DNA from: Micromonospora profundi
GTDB taxonomy: Bacteria; Actinomycetota; Actinomycetes; Mycobacteriales; Micromonosporaceae
Assembly (NCBI RefSeq): GCF_011927785.1
Contig: NZ_JAATJK010000001.1
Coordinates: 3,162,001 to 3,226,000 of the forward strand
Direction of reading: 5' to 3'
Length of the DNA stretch: 64,000 nucleotides
Shown: in pieces, positions 1 through 8,274 of the stretch
Layout: each line of letters starts with the position of its first letter
Position numbering within the stretch: the stretch's first letter is position 1
Program-made: the position numbers and the translations under genes
Notes under the pieces: model-generated
The model's input: only the letters and a program-made list of their open reading frames with translations
Told to the model about the DNA's origin: nothing
Databases searched by the model: none

Positions 1-1245
1 CGGCGACTGGCGGTACGGCAGGACGTCGTGCGCCTGGAGGCAGAGGGTGCCCGCGTCCAGGGTGACGATTACGTCCTCGGGCAACGTGGCCCGCAGGGCC
101 TTCCAGATCCGGGTCGGTTGGATCGGGGTGGCGTTGTCGTCGCCCTCGCGCTCCCGCTGCTCCAACAGGTCCCGACGGCGAGCGGTGAAGGTGTCGAACC
201 AGTCGCTCACGGCCGCGCCCGGCCGGTGACCGGCGAGCGCCTCGGTCACCTGCCCGGCGAAGCCCGGCGCGTCGGCGAGTACGCCGAACGCCACCGGGAA
301 GTAGCGGCCGAGCGCCGTCGCGTCCATCTCGACCTGGATGATCTGCGCGTCCCGGCTGATGTTGTCGTAGGAGAAGAACGTCGAGTTGAAGCCGAGCCGG
401 CTGCCCAGCACCAGGATGACGTCGGCGTCCTTGACCAACTGGGTGGCGACGACGTTTCCGCGCGGGCCCATCTGCCCGGCGTAGGCCGGGTGCGTGGACG
501 GCACCGCGTCACCGTGCCCCGCCGAGGTGACGATCGGCGCGCCGACCAGCTCGGCCAGCGCCGCGACCGGCTCCCACTCGCGGAACTTCACCCCGCCACC
601 GGCGACGATCACCGGACGCTCGGCGGTACGCAGCAGGTCGGCGGCGCGGGCCACCAGGCCGGCGGGTGCCAACGGACGCAGCCCTTCGATCCCCTCGGTG
701 CGGCGCAGCGGGGTCGGGTTGACCGTGTCGTCGAACTCCTGTGCCAGCACGTCGCGGTGCAGGTTCACCAGCACCGGGCCGGGACGCGGGCTCAGCGCGG
801 TCCGGAACGCCTGGGTCAACAGGTCACCGAGGCGCTTGCGCTGCACGACGTCGAACGTCCGCTTGGTCACCGGCGTGAACAGCGCGTGCTGGTCGATCTC
901 CTGGAAGCCGTCCAGCTGGTAGTGCTCCGTCGAGGTCGCGCCGGCCAGCGCCACCACCGGGGAGTAGGCGCGCATCGCCTGGGCCAGCCCGGTCACCAGG
1001 TTGGTGGCGCCGGGGCCGTTCTGCCCGGCGAGGATGACCCCGGGCCGGCCGGTCGTCCGTGCGTAGGCGTCTGCCATGTGCACGCCGGTACGTTCGTCGC
1101 GGACCCCGATGAAACGGATGTCCTCCGCGTCGTGCAGCGCGTCGAACAGCTCCATCGTCGCCGAGCCGATCAGGCCGAAGACCGTGTCGACGCCGTGGGC
1201 GCGCAACACCTCGACCGTCAGCTGTCCACCGTTACGAGTACTCAC
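1..1245 (-). CDS. Thiamine-diphosphate-dependent enzyme (acetolactate synthase / Xsc-like), 3' end cut by window edge
   Basis: The visible 415 codons form the PYR domain and the central domain of the acetolactate-synthase family. The N-terminus has the family pattern HGVDTVFGLIGSATMELFDAL, the ThDP-activating glutamate sits in RDERTGVHMADAYAR, and GQNGPGATNLVTG follows. The C-terminal PP domain lies off the window. The start is GTG at 1245, preceded by AGAAGGAG at about 7 nt; an ATG five bases upstream runs into a stop after two codons. GQNGPG and the following segment also recall sulfoacetaldehyde acetyltransferase (Xsc), which would fit the nearby TauE-type exporter, but this cannot be decided without the C-terminus. 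It is the last visible gene of the minus-strand cluster, 27 bp after the binding-protein gene. The family is clear; the substrate is not. Confidence 0.85.
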   Translation of the reverse strand, partial: MSTRNGGQLTVEVLRAHGVDTVFGLIGSATMELFDALHDAEDIRFIGVRDERTGVHMADAYARTTGRPGVILAGQNGPGATNLVTGLAQAMRAYSPVVALAGATSTEHYQLDGFQEIDQHALFTPVTKRTFDVVQRKRLGDLLTQAFRTALSPRPGPVLVNLHRDVLAQEFDDTVNPTPLRRTEGIEGLRPLAPAGLVARAADLLRTAERPVIVAGGGVKFREWEPVAALAELVGAPIVTSAGHGDAVPSTHPAYAGQMGPRGNVVATQLVKDADVILVLGSRLGFNSTFFSYDNISRDAQIIQVEMDATALGRYFPVAFGVLADAPGFAGQVTEALAGHRPGAAVSDWFDTFTARRRDLLEQREREGDDNATPIQPTRIWKALRATLPEDVIVTLDAGTLCLQAHDVLPYRQSP

Positions 1246-1272
1246 ACCATGCTCCTTCTGCGGTAAGCGGGT

Positions 1273-2316
1273 TCAGCTGGCCTTGGCCTCGTCGAGCACG
1301 ACCTTGGCGTATTCCAGGGAGTTCCGGTTGGCCTCCTCGACCATGCCGAGCTCCACCACCAGGCTCGACAGGTTGTCCCACGACTGCGGGTTCACCTTGA
1401 AGTCGTAGCGCTGTTCCTGCTTGAAGATCTCGTTCAGCGCGGGAACGATGATTTCCTTGTACTGACCCTTGTAGACCTGGTCGGCGACGATCTGCGCGGC
1501 CTGGTCGATGTTCTGCTTCGTCCAGTCGTACGCCTGCTTCTGCGCCTTGACGTAGCCGCTGACGACCATGGGATTCTCCGTGGCGAGGCTGTTGAGCACC
1601 GGCAGCGCGTAGGAGCTGTAGGCGCGGATCTTCTCCGGGGCCTCCTCGCCGGTCAGCGAGGCGAACTGCACCGCGCCCGCCCGCTGCTCGAACACCCCGA
1701 CATCGGTACGGGAGTAGGTCACGTAGGCGTCGATGCGACCGGCCTCCATCTGGCCGATCCCGCTGTCCGGCTGGCCGACGGCCAGGATCGTGGCGTCCTT
1801 GTCGGTCATGCCGGCGGAGGCGAAACCGGCCATCAGCGACTGGTAGACGAGCGAGCCGATCGCGGTCAGGCCGATCTTCTTGCCGCGCAGCGCCTGCATC
1901 TTCTCCGCGAACGGACGGTCCTTGAGCGCGGCCAGGTCGGAGTCGGCCGGGACGACGACTCCGAACGGGATCCAGTTGTCCAGCCAACCAGCGATCTTGA
2001 TGTCCTCGCCCTTGGCCATGTTCTGCATGATCGGGGCCGGGTTGCCCGGCCAGCCCTTGAGCGTGCCGCCGAGGAACAGCGTGTTCGCCGACGCGCCGCC
2101 CTGCTGGGGCGAGATGAAACTGGCCTTGAGCCCGTTCTCCTCGAAGAAGCCCTGCTTGTCCGCAACGTAGTCGAGGACGTAGATCTCACCGTTGAACGAG
2201 CCGAGGGTGAACTCGAAGAGCCCGTCCTTGTTCGACGATCCGGAGCCGGAGCTGCACGCCGTCAGCGCGAGCACCGCCGCGCCGAGGGCTGCGATCAGCC
2301 GCAGTCTTGTCTTCAT
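1273..2316 (-). CDS. ABC transporter substrate-binding lipoprotein (NMT1/SsuA-like)
   Basis: This 347-residue protein starts at an ATG with a lipoprotein signal: a basic MKTRLRL, a hydrophobic stretch and the lipobox LTACSSG, so it should be lipid-anchored outside the membrane. The mature part has the NMT1/SsuA/TauA layout: GSFNGEIYVLDYVADKQGFF near the N-terminus, then an Asn/Gly-rich ligand region and a helical C-terminus. It would deliver a small solute to the permease (4756-5613) and ATPase (5610-6470) in the same cluster. Relatives bind sulfonates, nitrate, pyrimidine precursors or aromatic acids, so the ligand is unknown. A 104-bp gap separates it from the flavoprotein gene upstream. 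The longer reading frame that continues to 3072 is only an open frame inside that upstream gene. Confidence 0.9.
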   Translation of the reverse strand: MKTRLRLIAALGAAVLALTACSSGSGSSNKDGLFEFTLGSFNGEIYVLDYVADKQGFFEENGLKASFISPQQGGASANTLFLGGTLKGWPGNPAPIMQNMAKGEDIKIAGWLDNWIPFGVVVPADSDLAALKDRPFAEKMQALRGKKIGLTAIGSLVYQSLMAGFASAGMTDKDATILAVGQPDSGIGQMEAGRIDAYVTYSRTDVGVFEQRAGAVQFASLTGEEAPEKIRAYSSYALPVLNSLATENPMVVSGYVKAQKQAYDWTKQNIDQAAQIVADQVYKGQYKEIIVPALNEIFKQEQRYDFKVNPQSWDNLSSLVVELGMVEEANRNSLEYAKVVLDEAKAS

Positions 2317-2420
2317 CGGTCTGTCCTTCCGGGCAGCACGAAGCCGCCAGCAGATGCCGGTTTGTTGCGGAGAGGTGGAATGGTGCTCGCGCAACGCCCG
2401 TCGGGCGCGCGTGACGCCGC

Positions 2421-3797
2421 TCAGGTGGAGGAGACCACCGGCGCGGATGCAGACTCGCCGGCGATGAGGCCGGTGGTGAAGGCGTGTGAAAGTCCGTTGC
2501 CGGAGGTGTAACCGGCGACGCCGAGGCCGGACATACCGGCCGCCGTGCCGCCTGCGGCGAAGAGTCCGGCGATCGGCTGACCCGCCGGCGTCAGGACCCG
2601 GGCCGCCGGGTCGATTCGCAGGCCACCCTGGGTGTGCGCGATCCCGCCGGTGACGACGGAGCCGTACCAGGGCGCCTCCAGCGGGGTGCCCGAAGGCTCC
2701 CGGCCGAACGCGTCGGCCGCGGTGCCCCTGGTCCCCTCGTTGTAGGCCGCCACGGTGCGCCGCACCGTCTCGACGGGCAGCGAGTGGGCCGCGGCCAGGT
2801 CCTCGAGCCGTTCGAAGCGGTGCACCGCGCCGGCGTCGTAGGCCTCGCGGAAGACCCCGTTGGTCCAGAGCGCGTCGACGATGCGCTGATCGAAGATCTC
2901 CACCGCGATCCCGCTCGGCTGCGCCAGGATGACCGGCGTGAGCTCCGAGTAGCCGAGATCCTCGCGGGCGAACCGCTCGCCGTTGAGGTTGACCATGATG
3001 CTGCCGAGGTACGGCAGCCCGCCGGAGAGATGGGTGCCGTACTTCGGGTTGACGTGGGCGTGGCCCTGCCACGCCGACATGAACTCGACGTCGGCGCCGA
3101 GCGCCATGCCCCAGGTGATGCCCTCACCGGTGCTGGTCTCCGAGCCGATGTACACCGCGTCCAGCGCGTCCGGGCAGTACTGCGTCAGCATCTGCCGGTT
3201 GTTGCCGAAGCCGCTGCAGGCGAGGACGACGCCGGACGCGCGAAGCTCCTCGGCCGTGCCGTCGCCGATGCCGGCGGTCACGCCGGTGACCCTGCCGTCC
3301 TCGGCCAGCAGGCCGGTGACCCGGGCCTCGTCGACGAGGGTGACTCGTTCCTCGGCGGCCACCGCGCGGCGCAGCTGAGCGACCAACTCGCTGCCCTTCT
3401 CGGCCGGGCCAGCGTGCATCCGGAAGGCGCTGTGGCCGTACCACTTGATCGTGGTGTTGACGTGCAGCTCAAGGCCGACGTGGTCGGCGATGAAGTGGAT
3501 GTAGTCCTTGGACCGACGGCAGATCTCGGCGACCACGTCGACGTTCGCCACACCCCCGTTCTTCTTCATGATGTCGGCCATCATCAGCTCCGGGCTGTCC
3601 TCGATGCCCATCTCCTGTTGATAGCGCGTCCCAGCCGCCTGCAGGAACCCGCCACTGAGCTGCGCGTTCGTGCCCCGGAGCACGCTTTTCTCAAGCAGCA
3701 GCACGTTGGCGCCGCGCTGCGCGGCGACGAGGGCCGCGATGCTGCCCGCAGCGCCCGCGCCCACCACGATCACGTCGAACTGGTCCGCCTCTGACAC
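2421..3797 (-). CDS. FAD-dependent oxidoreductase, fumarate reductase/KsdD flavoprotein family
   Basis: The 458-residue protein opens with the dinucleotide-binding motif VVVGAGAAGSIAAL followed by an acidic strand end (LLLEK), as in FAD_binding_2 proteins. The C-terminus carries the matching FAD segment IAGLFAAGGTAAGMSGLGVAG and GNGLSHAFTTG. These features place it with soluble fumarate reductases, 3-ketosteroid dehydrogenases and urocanate-reductase-like enzymes, which reduce or desaturate a C-C bond next to a carbonyl. The start is GTG at 3797 with GAAGGAGA upstream. No signal peptide is seen, so it should be cytosolic. It is 13 bp downstream of the lyase gene and probably acts on the same pathway intermediate. 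The substrate cannot be read from sequence. Confidence 0.88.
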   Translation of the reverse strand: MSEADQFDVIVVGAGAAGSIAALVAAQRGANVLLLEKSVLRGTNAQLSGGFLQAAGTRYQQEMGIEDSPELMMADIMKKNGGVANVDVVAEICRRSKDYIHFIADHVGLELHVNTTIKWYGHSAFRMHAGPAEKGSELVAQLRRAVAAEERVTLVDEARVTGLLAEDGRVTGVTAGIGDGTAEELRASGVVLACSGFGNNRQMLTQYCPDALDAVYIGSETSTGEGITWGMALGADVEFMSAWQGHAHVNPKYGTHLSGGLPYLGSIMVNLNGERFAREDLGYSELTPVILAQPSGIAVEIFDQRIVDALWTNGVFREAYDAGAVHRFERLEDLAAAHSLPVETVRRTVAAYNEGTRGTAADAFGREPSGTPLEAPWYGSVVTGGIAHTQGGLRIDPAARVLTPAGQPIAGLFAAGGTAAGMSGLGVAGYTSGNGLSHAFTTGLIAGESASAPVVSST

Positions 3798-3810
3798 GTC
3801 AGTCTCTCCT

Positions 3811-4710
3811 TCAGTTCCCCGCCGCGTCGGGGGTGGGAGCGGGGATGTACCGCTCCTCCGCCGCGTAGATGTCGTCGAGGCCGACCAGCCGGTACAGCTC
3901 CTTGCGGTGGTACATCCGATCGAGCAGGCCGCGTTGGGTGCCCCGCTCGCGCAGTTCGGTGAGCACGTCGACGATCGCCTGCTGGGCCGCGCGCATCGGC
4001 GCCGACGGGAAGATGACGACTGTGTAGCCCATCTCCCCCAGTGACTGGGCGTCGACGACCGGCGACTTGCCCCACTCGGTCATGTTGGCGACCAGGGGTA
4101 CGCCCTTGAGCTCCTGGGCCATCTGGGCGAACTCCTCCTCGGTGCGCATCGCCTCCGGGAAGATGACCTCGGCGCCGGCCTCCGCGTAGGCGACGGCGCG
4201 TCGCACCGCCCGGTCCATGTCCTCGGTGGCGCGGGCGTCGGTGCGGGCGACGATGACGGTCTCGGGATCGGTCCGGGCGTCGCAGGCGGCCCGGATCTTG
4301 CCGACCATCTCCGCCAGCGGTACGACACTCTTGCCGTCCATGTGGCCGCACTTCTTCGGGAAGGACTGGTCCTCGATCTGGATCGCGCCGGCGCCGGCCT
4401 TCTCGTACTCCCGGACGGTGCGGATCACGTTTACCGCGTTGCCGAAGCCCTGGTCGGCGTCGGCGAAGATGGCGATGTTCGTCGCGTCGTTGATCCGCGA
4501 CACGTTCTCCACCAGCTCGGTCATCGTCATCAGGCCCACGTCGGGCAGGCCGAAGATGGTCGCGGCCGTGCCCGCGCCGCTGACGTAGAGCGCCTCGTAG
4601 CCGGCGTCCTGGATGAGCTTCGCCATGAACGCGTGGGTGGCGCCGGGCACGAGAAGTGGATTGCTGCCGTCGTGCCGCGCCAGCAGTTGTCGGAATGATG
4701 GGGCTGCCAT
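3811..4710 (-). CDS. Isocitrate lyase / PEP mutase superfamily C-C lyase (methylisocitrate or 2,3-dimethylmalate lyase-like)
   Basis: This 299-residue protein has the hallmarks of the small ICL/PEPM lyases: VPGATHAFMAKLIQDAGYEALYVSG at the N-terminus, Mg-binding acidic residues in FADADQGFG (D84, D86) and the catalytic loop PKKCGHMDGK with Cys121. The Cys-containing KKCGH loop indicates C-C bond cleavage rather than P-C chemistry. Relatives split 2-methylisocitrate into pyruvate and succinate, or 2,3-dimethylmalate into pyruvate and propionate. The neighbouring LeuCD-like pair at 10522-12329 makes the dimethylmaleate hydratase/dimethylmalate lyase pairing of anaerobic nicotinate degradation a useful comparison, but that is an inference. 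It sits between the permease gene and the flavoprotein gene in the same orientation. Confidence 0.88.
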   Translation of the reverse strand: MAAPSFRQLLARHDGSNPLLVPGATHAFMAKLIQDAGYEALYVSGAGTAATIFGLPDVGLMTMTELVENVSRINDATNIAIFADADQGFGNAVNVIRTVREYEKAGAGAIQIEDQSFPKKCGHMDGKSVVPLAEMVGKIRAACDARTDPETVIVARTDARATEDMDRAVRRAVAYAEAGAEVIFPEAMRTEEEFAQMAQELKGVPLVANMTEWGKSPVVDAQSLGEMGYTVVIFPSAPMRAAQQAIVDVLTELRERGTQRGLLDRMYHRKELYRLVGLDDIYAAEERYIPAPTPDAAGN

Positions 4711-4755
4711 GGGGACGTGCCTCCCGCGAGTCGATGTGGTGGTGGCCGGACGGGG

Positions 4756-5613
4756 TTACAGCAGGCGGGTGTCGGCCGAGCCGACCCGGCGCTGGACGAG
4801 CCGCACCGCGAAGTCGAGGACCATGGCGCACACGGCCATCAGGACGAGCACGGCCATCGAACCGGTGATGTCGAACGAGTTCGCGGAGCGCACCATGAGC
4901 ACCCCGAGGCCGTGGTACGCGGCGACGATCTCGGAGACGACGACGCCGAGGACGCTGTAGACGGCGCCCAGGCGCAGGCCGGCCACGATGCTCGGCAACG
5001 CGGTGGGCAGTTCGACATGGATGAACCGCTGCCAGCGGCTGGGGCCGAGCGAGTCGGTGAGCAGCCGGATGTCGGGGTCCACCATGGCCATCCCGGCCAT
5101 GGTGTTCAGCAGCAGGATGAAGAAGACGATGCTGACGCCGACGATGACCTTGGCGGTGATGCCGAGCCCGAACCAGAGGATGAACAGCGGCGCGAGCGCG
5201 GGTCGGGGCAGCGCGTTGAACAGCGTGATGAACGGGTTCAGTGCCGTGGCCAGGACCCGCACCCGGTGGAACAGCAGGCCGCAGGAGACGCCCAGCGCGG
5301 TGCCGATGGCGAGGGCGAGCAGGGCGGCCTGGAAGGTGTGCCCGATCTCGTACCAGACCTCGGGGTCGACGAGCATCTCGCCGATGCGTACGGTCACGTC
5401 CCACGGGGTGCTGACGAAGTTGACGTTAACGAACCCGGTCGCCGAAAGGCTCCACCACAGCAGCGAGAACACGACGAAGACGATCACCCGGAGGCTCCAG
5501 GACAGCACCCGTTCCTGGCGCCGTCGGCTGGCGACCCCGTTTAGGAGCCCGTTGTCGAACTGTTGCTCGTCGGTGGGTGTGGGGGCGAGAACACTGCCGG
5601 TCACCTTGCTCAT
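4756..5613 (-). CDS. ABC transporter permease (SsuC/TauC-like)
   Basis: The 285-residue protein has about six membrane segments, starting at LRVIVFVVFSLLWWSL. The cytoplasmic EAA-like loop that contacts the ATPase reads LTDSLGPSRWQRFIHVELPTALPSIVAGLRLG, typical of BPD_transp_1 permeases of the sulfonate/nitrate/taurine class. The ATG start overlaps the stop of the upstream ATPase gene by ATGA, implying translational coupling. It would form the transmembrane channel, probably as a dimer, for the ligand captured by the lipoprotein at 1273-2316. Confidence 0.92.
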   Translation of the reverse strand: MSKVTGSVLAPTPTDEQQFDNGLLNGVASRRRQERVLSWSLRVIVFVVFSLLWWSLSATGFVNVNFVSTPWDVTVRIGEMLVDPEVWYEIGHTFQAALLALAIGTALGVSCGLLFHRVRVLATALNPFITLFNALPRPALAPLFILWFGLGITAKVIVGVSIVFFILLLNTMAGMAMVDPDIRLLTDSLGPSRWQRFIHVELPTALPSIVAGLRLGAVYSVLGVVVSEIVAAYHGLGVLMVRSANSFDITGSMAVLVLMAVCAMVLDFAVRLVQRRVGSADTRLL

Positions 5614-6470
5614 CGCTGCTCCTCCACCTCGGTCACCTGTGCCCGCACCTCAGCGGTCAGCAACCCGTACAGATCGTCGTAGTACTTCTCGAACAGCGGG
5701 TTGTGGCGGACTTCCTGGCCGCGTGGGCGCGGCAGGTCGATCCGCAGGTCGGCGATGACTCGGCCGGGACGGTGGCTGATCAGGACGACGCGGTCGCTGA
5801 GCATGATCGCCTCGTGCAGATCGTGGGTCACCAGGATGACGGTGGACCGGATCCGCTCCCACAGCTTCAGGAACTCCTGCTGCTGGATCAGCCGGTTCTG
5901 CGCGTCCAGCGCGGCGAAGGGCTCGTCCATCAGCAGGATCGACGGCTGCAGCGCCAGCGTGCGGGCCACCGCCACCCGTTGCCGCATGCCCTGCGACAGC
6001 TCGCCGACGCGGGCGTCGGCGAAGTCGCGCAGACCGACCCGGTCCAGCCATTCGGTGCTGCGCCGGTGGCGTTCGGCCTTGTCGATTCGCCGGATGGTGA
6101 GGCCGTACTCGACGTTGCCGCGGACCGTCCGCCAGGGCAGCAGGGCGTCGCGGGCGAGCATGTAGGCCACCTGGTTGGACGGCCCGGTGACCGGCTTGCC
6201 GTCGACCGTCACGGCGCCGACCCGGGGCCGGTCGAGGCCGGCCACCATGGTCAGCAGTGTGGTCTTGCCGCAGCCGGACGGGCCGACGACGGAGACGAAC
6301 TCGCCTGGTGCGATGTCCAGGTCGAGGTCCCACAGTGCTCGGACGACCCGGCCGTTCTTGGCGAATCCGTGACGGATGCCGGTGAGGCCGATCGACACGC
6401 CGGCGGTGCCGTCGGCTGCCGTGGCGGCGGGTCGCTCACCGTTGGCCGGTGAGGTGAGCTGAGGTCTCAT
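5610..6470 (-). CDS. ABC transporter ATP-binding protein (SsuB/TauB-like)
   Basis: The 286-residue ATPase shows Walker A GPSGCGKTTLL, the signature LSQGMRQRVAVARTLA, Walker B ILLMDEPFAALDA and the switch histidine in VTHDLHEA. The Q-loop region contains VAYMLARDALLPWRTV, the usual contact to SsuC-type permeases. The ATG at 6470 was chosen because GGAG lies 6 nt upstream; the frame stays open for about 44 codons further but lacks family similarity there. It is the first gene of the transport block, with a 167-bp non-coding gap before the next gene that is large enough for a promoter. Confidence 0.93.
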   Translation of the reverse strand: MRPQLTSPANGERPAATAADGTAGVSIGLTGIRHGFAKNGRVVRALWDLDLDIAPGEFVSVVGPSGCGKTTLLTMVAGLDRPRVGAVTVDGKPVTGPSNQVAYMLARDALLPWRTVRGNVEYGLTIRRIDKAERHRRSTEWLDRVGLRDFADARVGELSQGMRQRVAVARTLALQPSILLMDEPFAALDAQNRLIQQQEFLKLWERIRSTVILVTHDLHEAIMLSDRVVLISHRPGRVIADLRIDLPRPRGQEVRHNPLFEKYYDDLYGLLTAEVRAQVTEVEEQR

Positions 6471-6637
6471 CTGCACTCCATGAATCTCGGGTCGATCGGG
6501 CAGAGCCGGCGCGGCTGCGATCCAGAGGTAGGAGCCCGCTCCGCTACCACAGCGTGTTGATATGTGAGACGCGGACCTGGTCTGTGCCCATATTCTGCTC
6601 ACCAGGCGGTGTAGTCAAGATCTCATCAGCGCAATTT

Positions 6638-7381
6638 CTAAATACCTGTGGTGAGGAGTCCGCCCAGCCCAGCCACGAGAACAACAAGTGTCACCACTCG
6701 GATGAACACGGACTCACCCAGACGAACGAACAGCCGCTCACCCAGCCAGCCACCGACCACGACCGCCGGCAGCAACAACAGGGACCACAGCACGATGCGA
6801 AACAAGCCCGACACCACGACCTGAGCCGGCACCAGAACGATGTTGAGCACAGTGAAATACGTCGACATGGTTGCTCGATAGCGCACCTTGCCGAGATCCA
6901 GGCCGGCCAGGTACACGGTCAAGGGAGGACCACCCAGACCGACGCTGCCGGCGAGGAAGCCGCTGGCCACACCGGTCGCCACGCTTGTCGCTCGCCGCTG
7001 CGGCAAGCGAAACCGCGCGCCGGTCAGCAGGATCACCGCGACGATCGTGACCAGAACTGCAATGGCTATCTTCAACATTCGAACATCGGCGTTGTACAGC
7101 ACCAGCATTCCGGGAACCAGGCCGAAAATGCTGCCGAATGCCATCGTCCGCACCAGCGGGACGGAGCTGTGTTGCCGCACGCGTACCGTGACTGCGGCGT
7201 TCGCAATCATCGACAGCACGAGATTGACCACCACCCCGTCCCGCACCCCGAGCAGAACTGCGAGAAACGGAACAGCGACGATCGAGAATCCGAATCCGGT
7301 CGCGGACTGGACCGCGGACGAGACCAGGACGACGGCCGCGACCGGAATCAGAAGTGATGCGTCAGGAATCAGGCCGGTCAA
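6638..7381 (-). CDS. Sulfite exporter TauE/SafE family membrane protein
   Basis: About 247 residues with seven to eight hydrophobic helices and the duplicated TauE/SafE motif: SSAVQSATGFGFSIVAVPFLAVLLG in the first half and ASGFLAGSVGLGGPPLTVYLA in the second. Members export sulfite, sulfoacetate or other organic anions, or import anions with protons. The start is placed at TTG 7381 because it forms a TTGA overlap with the stop of the upstream hydrolase gene and gives a family-typical length; the open frame continues upstream to 7504 inside that gene. The TTG start is an inference. In this cluster it could expel a toxic product or take up a co-substrate. Confidence 0.85.
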   Translation of the reverse strand: MTGLIPDASLLIPVAAVVLVSSAVQSATGFGFSIVAVPFLAVLLGVRDGVVVNLVLSMIANAAVTVRVRQHSSVPLVRTMAFGSIFGLVPGMLVLYNADVRMLKIAIAVLVTIVAVILLTGARFRLPQRRATSVATGVASGFLAGSVGLGGPPLTVYLAGLDLGKVRYRATMSTYFTVLNIVLVPAQVVVSGLFRIVLWSLLLLPAVVVGGWLGERLFVRLGESVFIRVVTLVVLVAGLGGLLTTGI

Positions 7382-8274
7382 GCCGGCTGCAGAAACGCCT
7401 GCACCATGTCGTCGGTGCTGGCCCGCCAGACCTCCCGGTGCGCGGCCACGTGCGCCAACGCTCGTTCCACCTGGCCGATCCGGAACGGCTGCCCGGTGAT
7501 CCACGGTCGCAGGTGCAGCAGGTACAGCCGGCCGGAGTCGGACGACTCGCGGTACAGCACGTCGAACGAGTCGGTGAGCATCCGGCCATAGGTGCTGATC
7601 GTCACCTTGCGCTGCAGCAGCGCGTTGGCGTCGTCCAGCTCGTAGGTGGGCGGCAACGCGACCAGACCGTCGGTCATCCGGTACGGCTGGTCGTCGTTCA
7701 CCCAGTTCAGGGTGTACCCGACGCCGGCCTCGGCGAGCAGCCGCGGCGTCCGCGTCGACTCGCTGTACTCCGGGCCGTACCAGCCCCGTGGCCGGGTCCC
7801 GGTCAGCCGCTCCAGCGCGTCGAGCGTGTCCGCGATGTACGCCCGCTCGACCTCCTCCGCCGCCTGCTCACTGACCAGGTCGACGGCGGACCGCCCGGCC
7901 GCCACGATCGTCGCGCCACGGTCGAGCACGTGGTCGACGAGGAACGGGTAGCGGGTGGCGGTGGCGACGTCCATCGCCACCGTCGCCGGGACGCCGTACT
8001 GCTCCAACGCGTCGAGCAGCCGGAACACCCCCACCCGGTGCCCGTACGCCCGGTGGGCCAGCAGCGGCACGTCCGGATGCGGACGTTTGCCCAGGCCACC
8101 CAGGAGCGAGGCGGCCCGCAGGCCGGGGGTGACGTCCTCGTCGGCGGAGGCCAACTGGACGACGACACCGACCGCCAGCCGGGCCTCGTCCGGCCAGACC
8201 AGCCGCGGCCGGTCGGGCAACACGGACCACTCGTACAGTCCGTGGTCCATTCCAGGAACGCGTTCAGCCGGCAT
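7378..8274 (-). CDS. Polysaccharide-deacetylase-fold hydrolase (PuuE/allantoinase-like), copy 1
   Basis: The 298-residue protein belongs to the NodB/PuuE fold. It shows the strand pattern LAVGVVVQLASADED, the segment GHRVGVFRLLDALEQYGVPATVAMDV, the helix-strand ATIVAAGRS and the late LNWVNDDQPYRM. PuuE-type members hydrolyse cyclic amides such as allantoin or cyclic imides instead of deacetylating glycans. The position beside an isochorismatase-fold amidase favours small-molecule amide hydrolysis (inference). It overlaps the second deacetylase-fold gene by 11 bp. Sequence conservation with that neighbour (NDDQP and the LAEAG helix) suggests an old tandem duplication. The usual metal-binding His of the fold is not obvious here, since the RS of AAGRS replaces the HG/HS seen in copy 2. 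Confidence 0.82.
   Translation of the reverse strand: MPAERVPGMDHGLYEWSVLPDRPRLVWPDEARLAVGVVVQLASADEDVTPGLRAASLLGGLGKRPHPDVPLLAHRAYGHRVGVFRLLDALEQYGVPATVAMDVATATRYPFLVDHVLDRGATIVAAGRSAVDLVSEQAAEEVERAYIADTLDALERLTGTRPRGWYGPEYSESTRTPRLLAEAGVGYTLNWVNDDQPYRMTDGLVALPPTYELDDANALLQRKVTISTYGRMLTDSFDVLYRESSDSGRLYLLHLRPWITGQPFRIGQVERALAHVAAHREVWRASTDDMVQAFLQPA

Noticed and set aside
28..1266. Long plus-strand open frame at the left edge
   Set aside because: It is the antisense of a clear TPP-enzyme gene, with low-complexity Arg/Gly/His composition typical of GC-rich shadows.
1273..3072. 599-residue frame suggesting a fusion of an upstream domain with the binding lipoprotein
   Set aside because: The upstream part is an open frame inside the flavoprotein gene; the lipoprotein signal peptide marks the true start at 2316.
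2634..3794. Plus-strand open frame of nearly 400 codons
   Set aside because: It is antisense to the flavoprotein with no start signal or family match.
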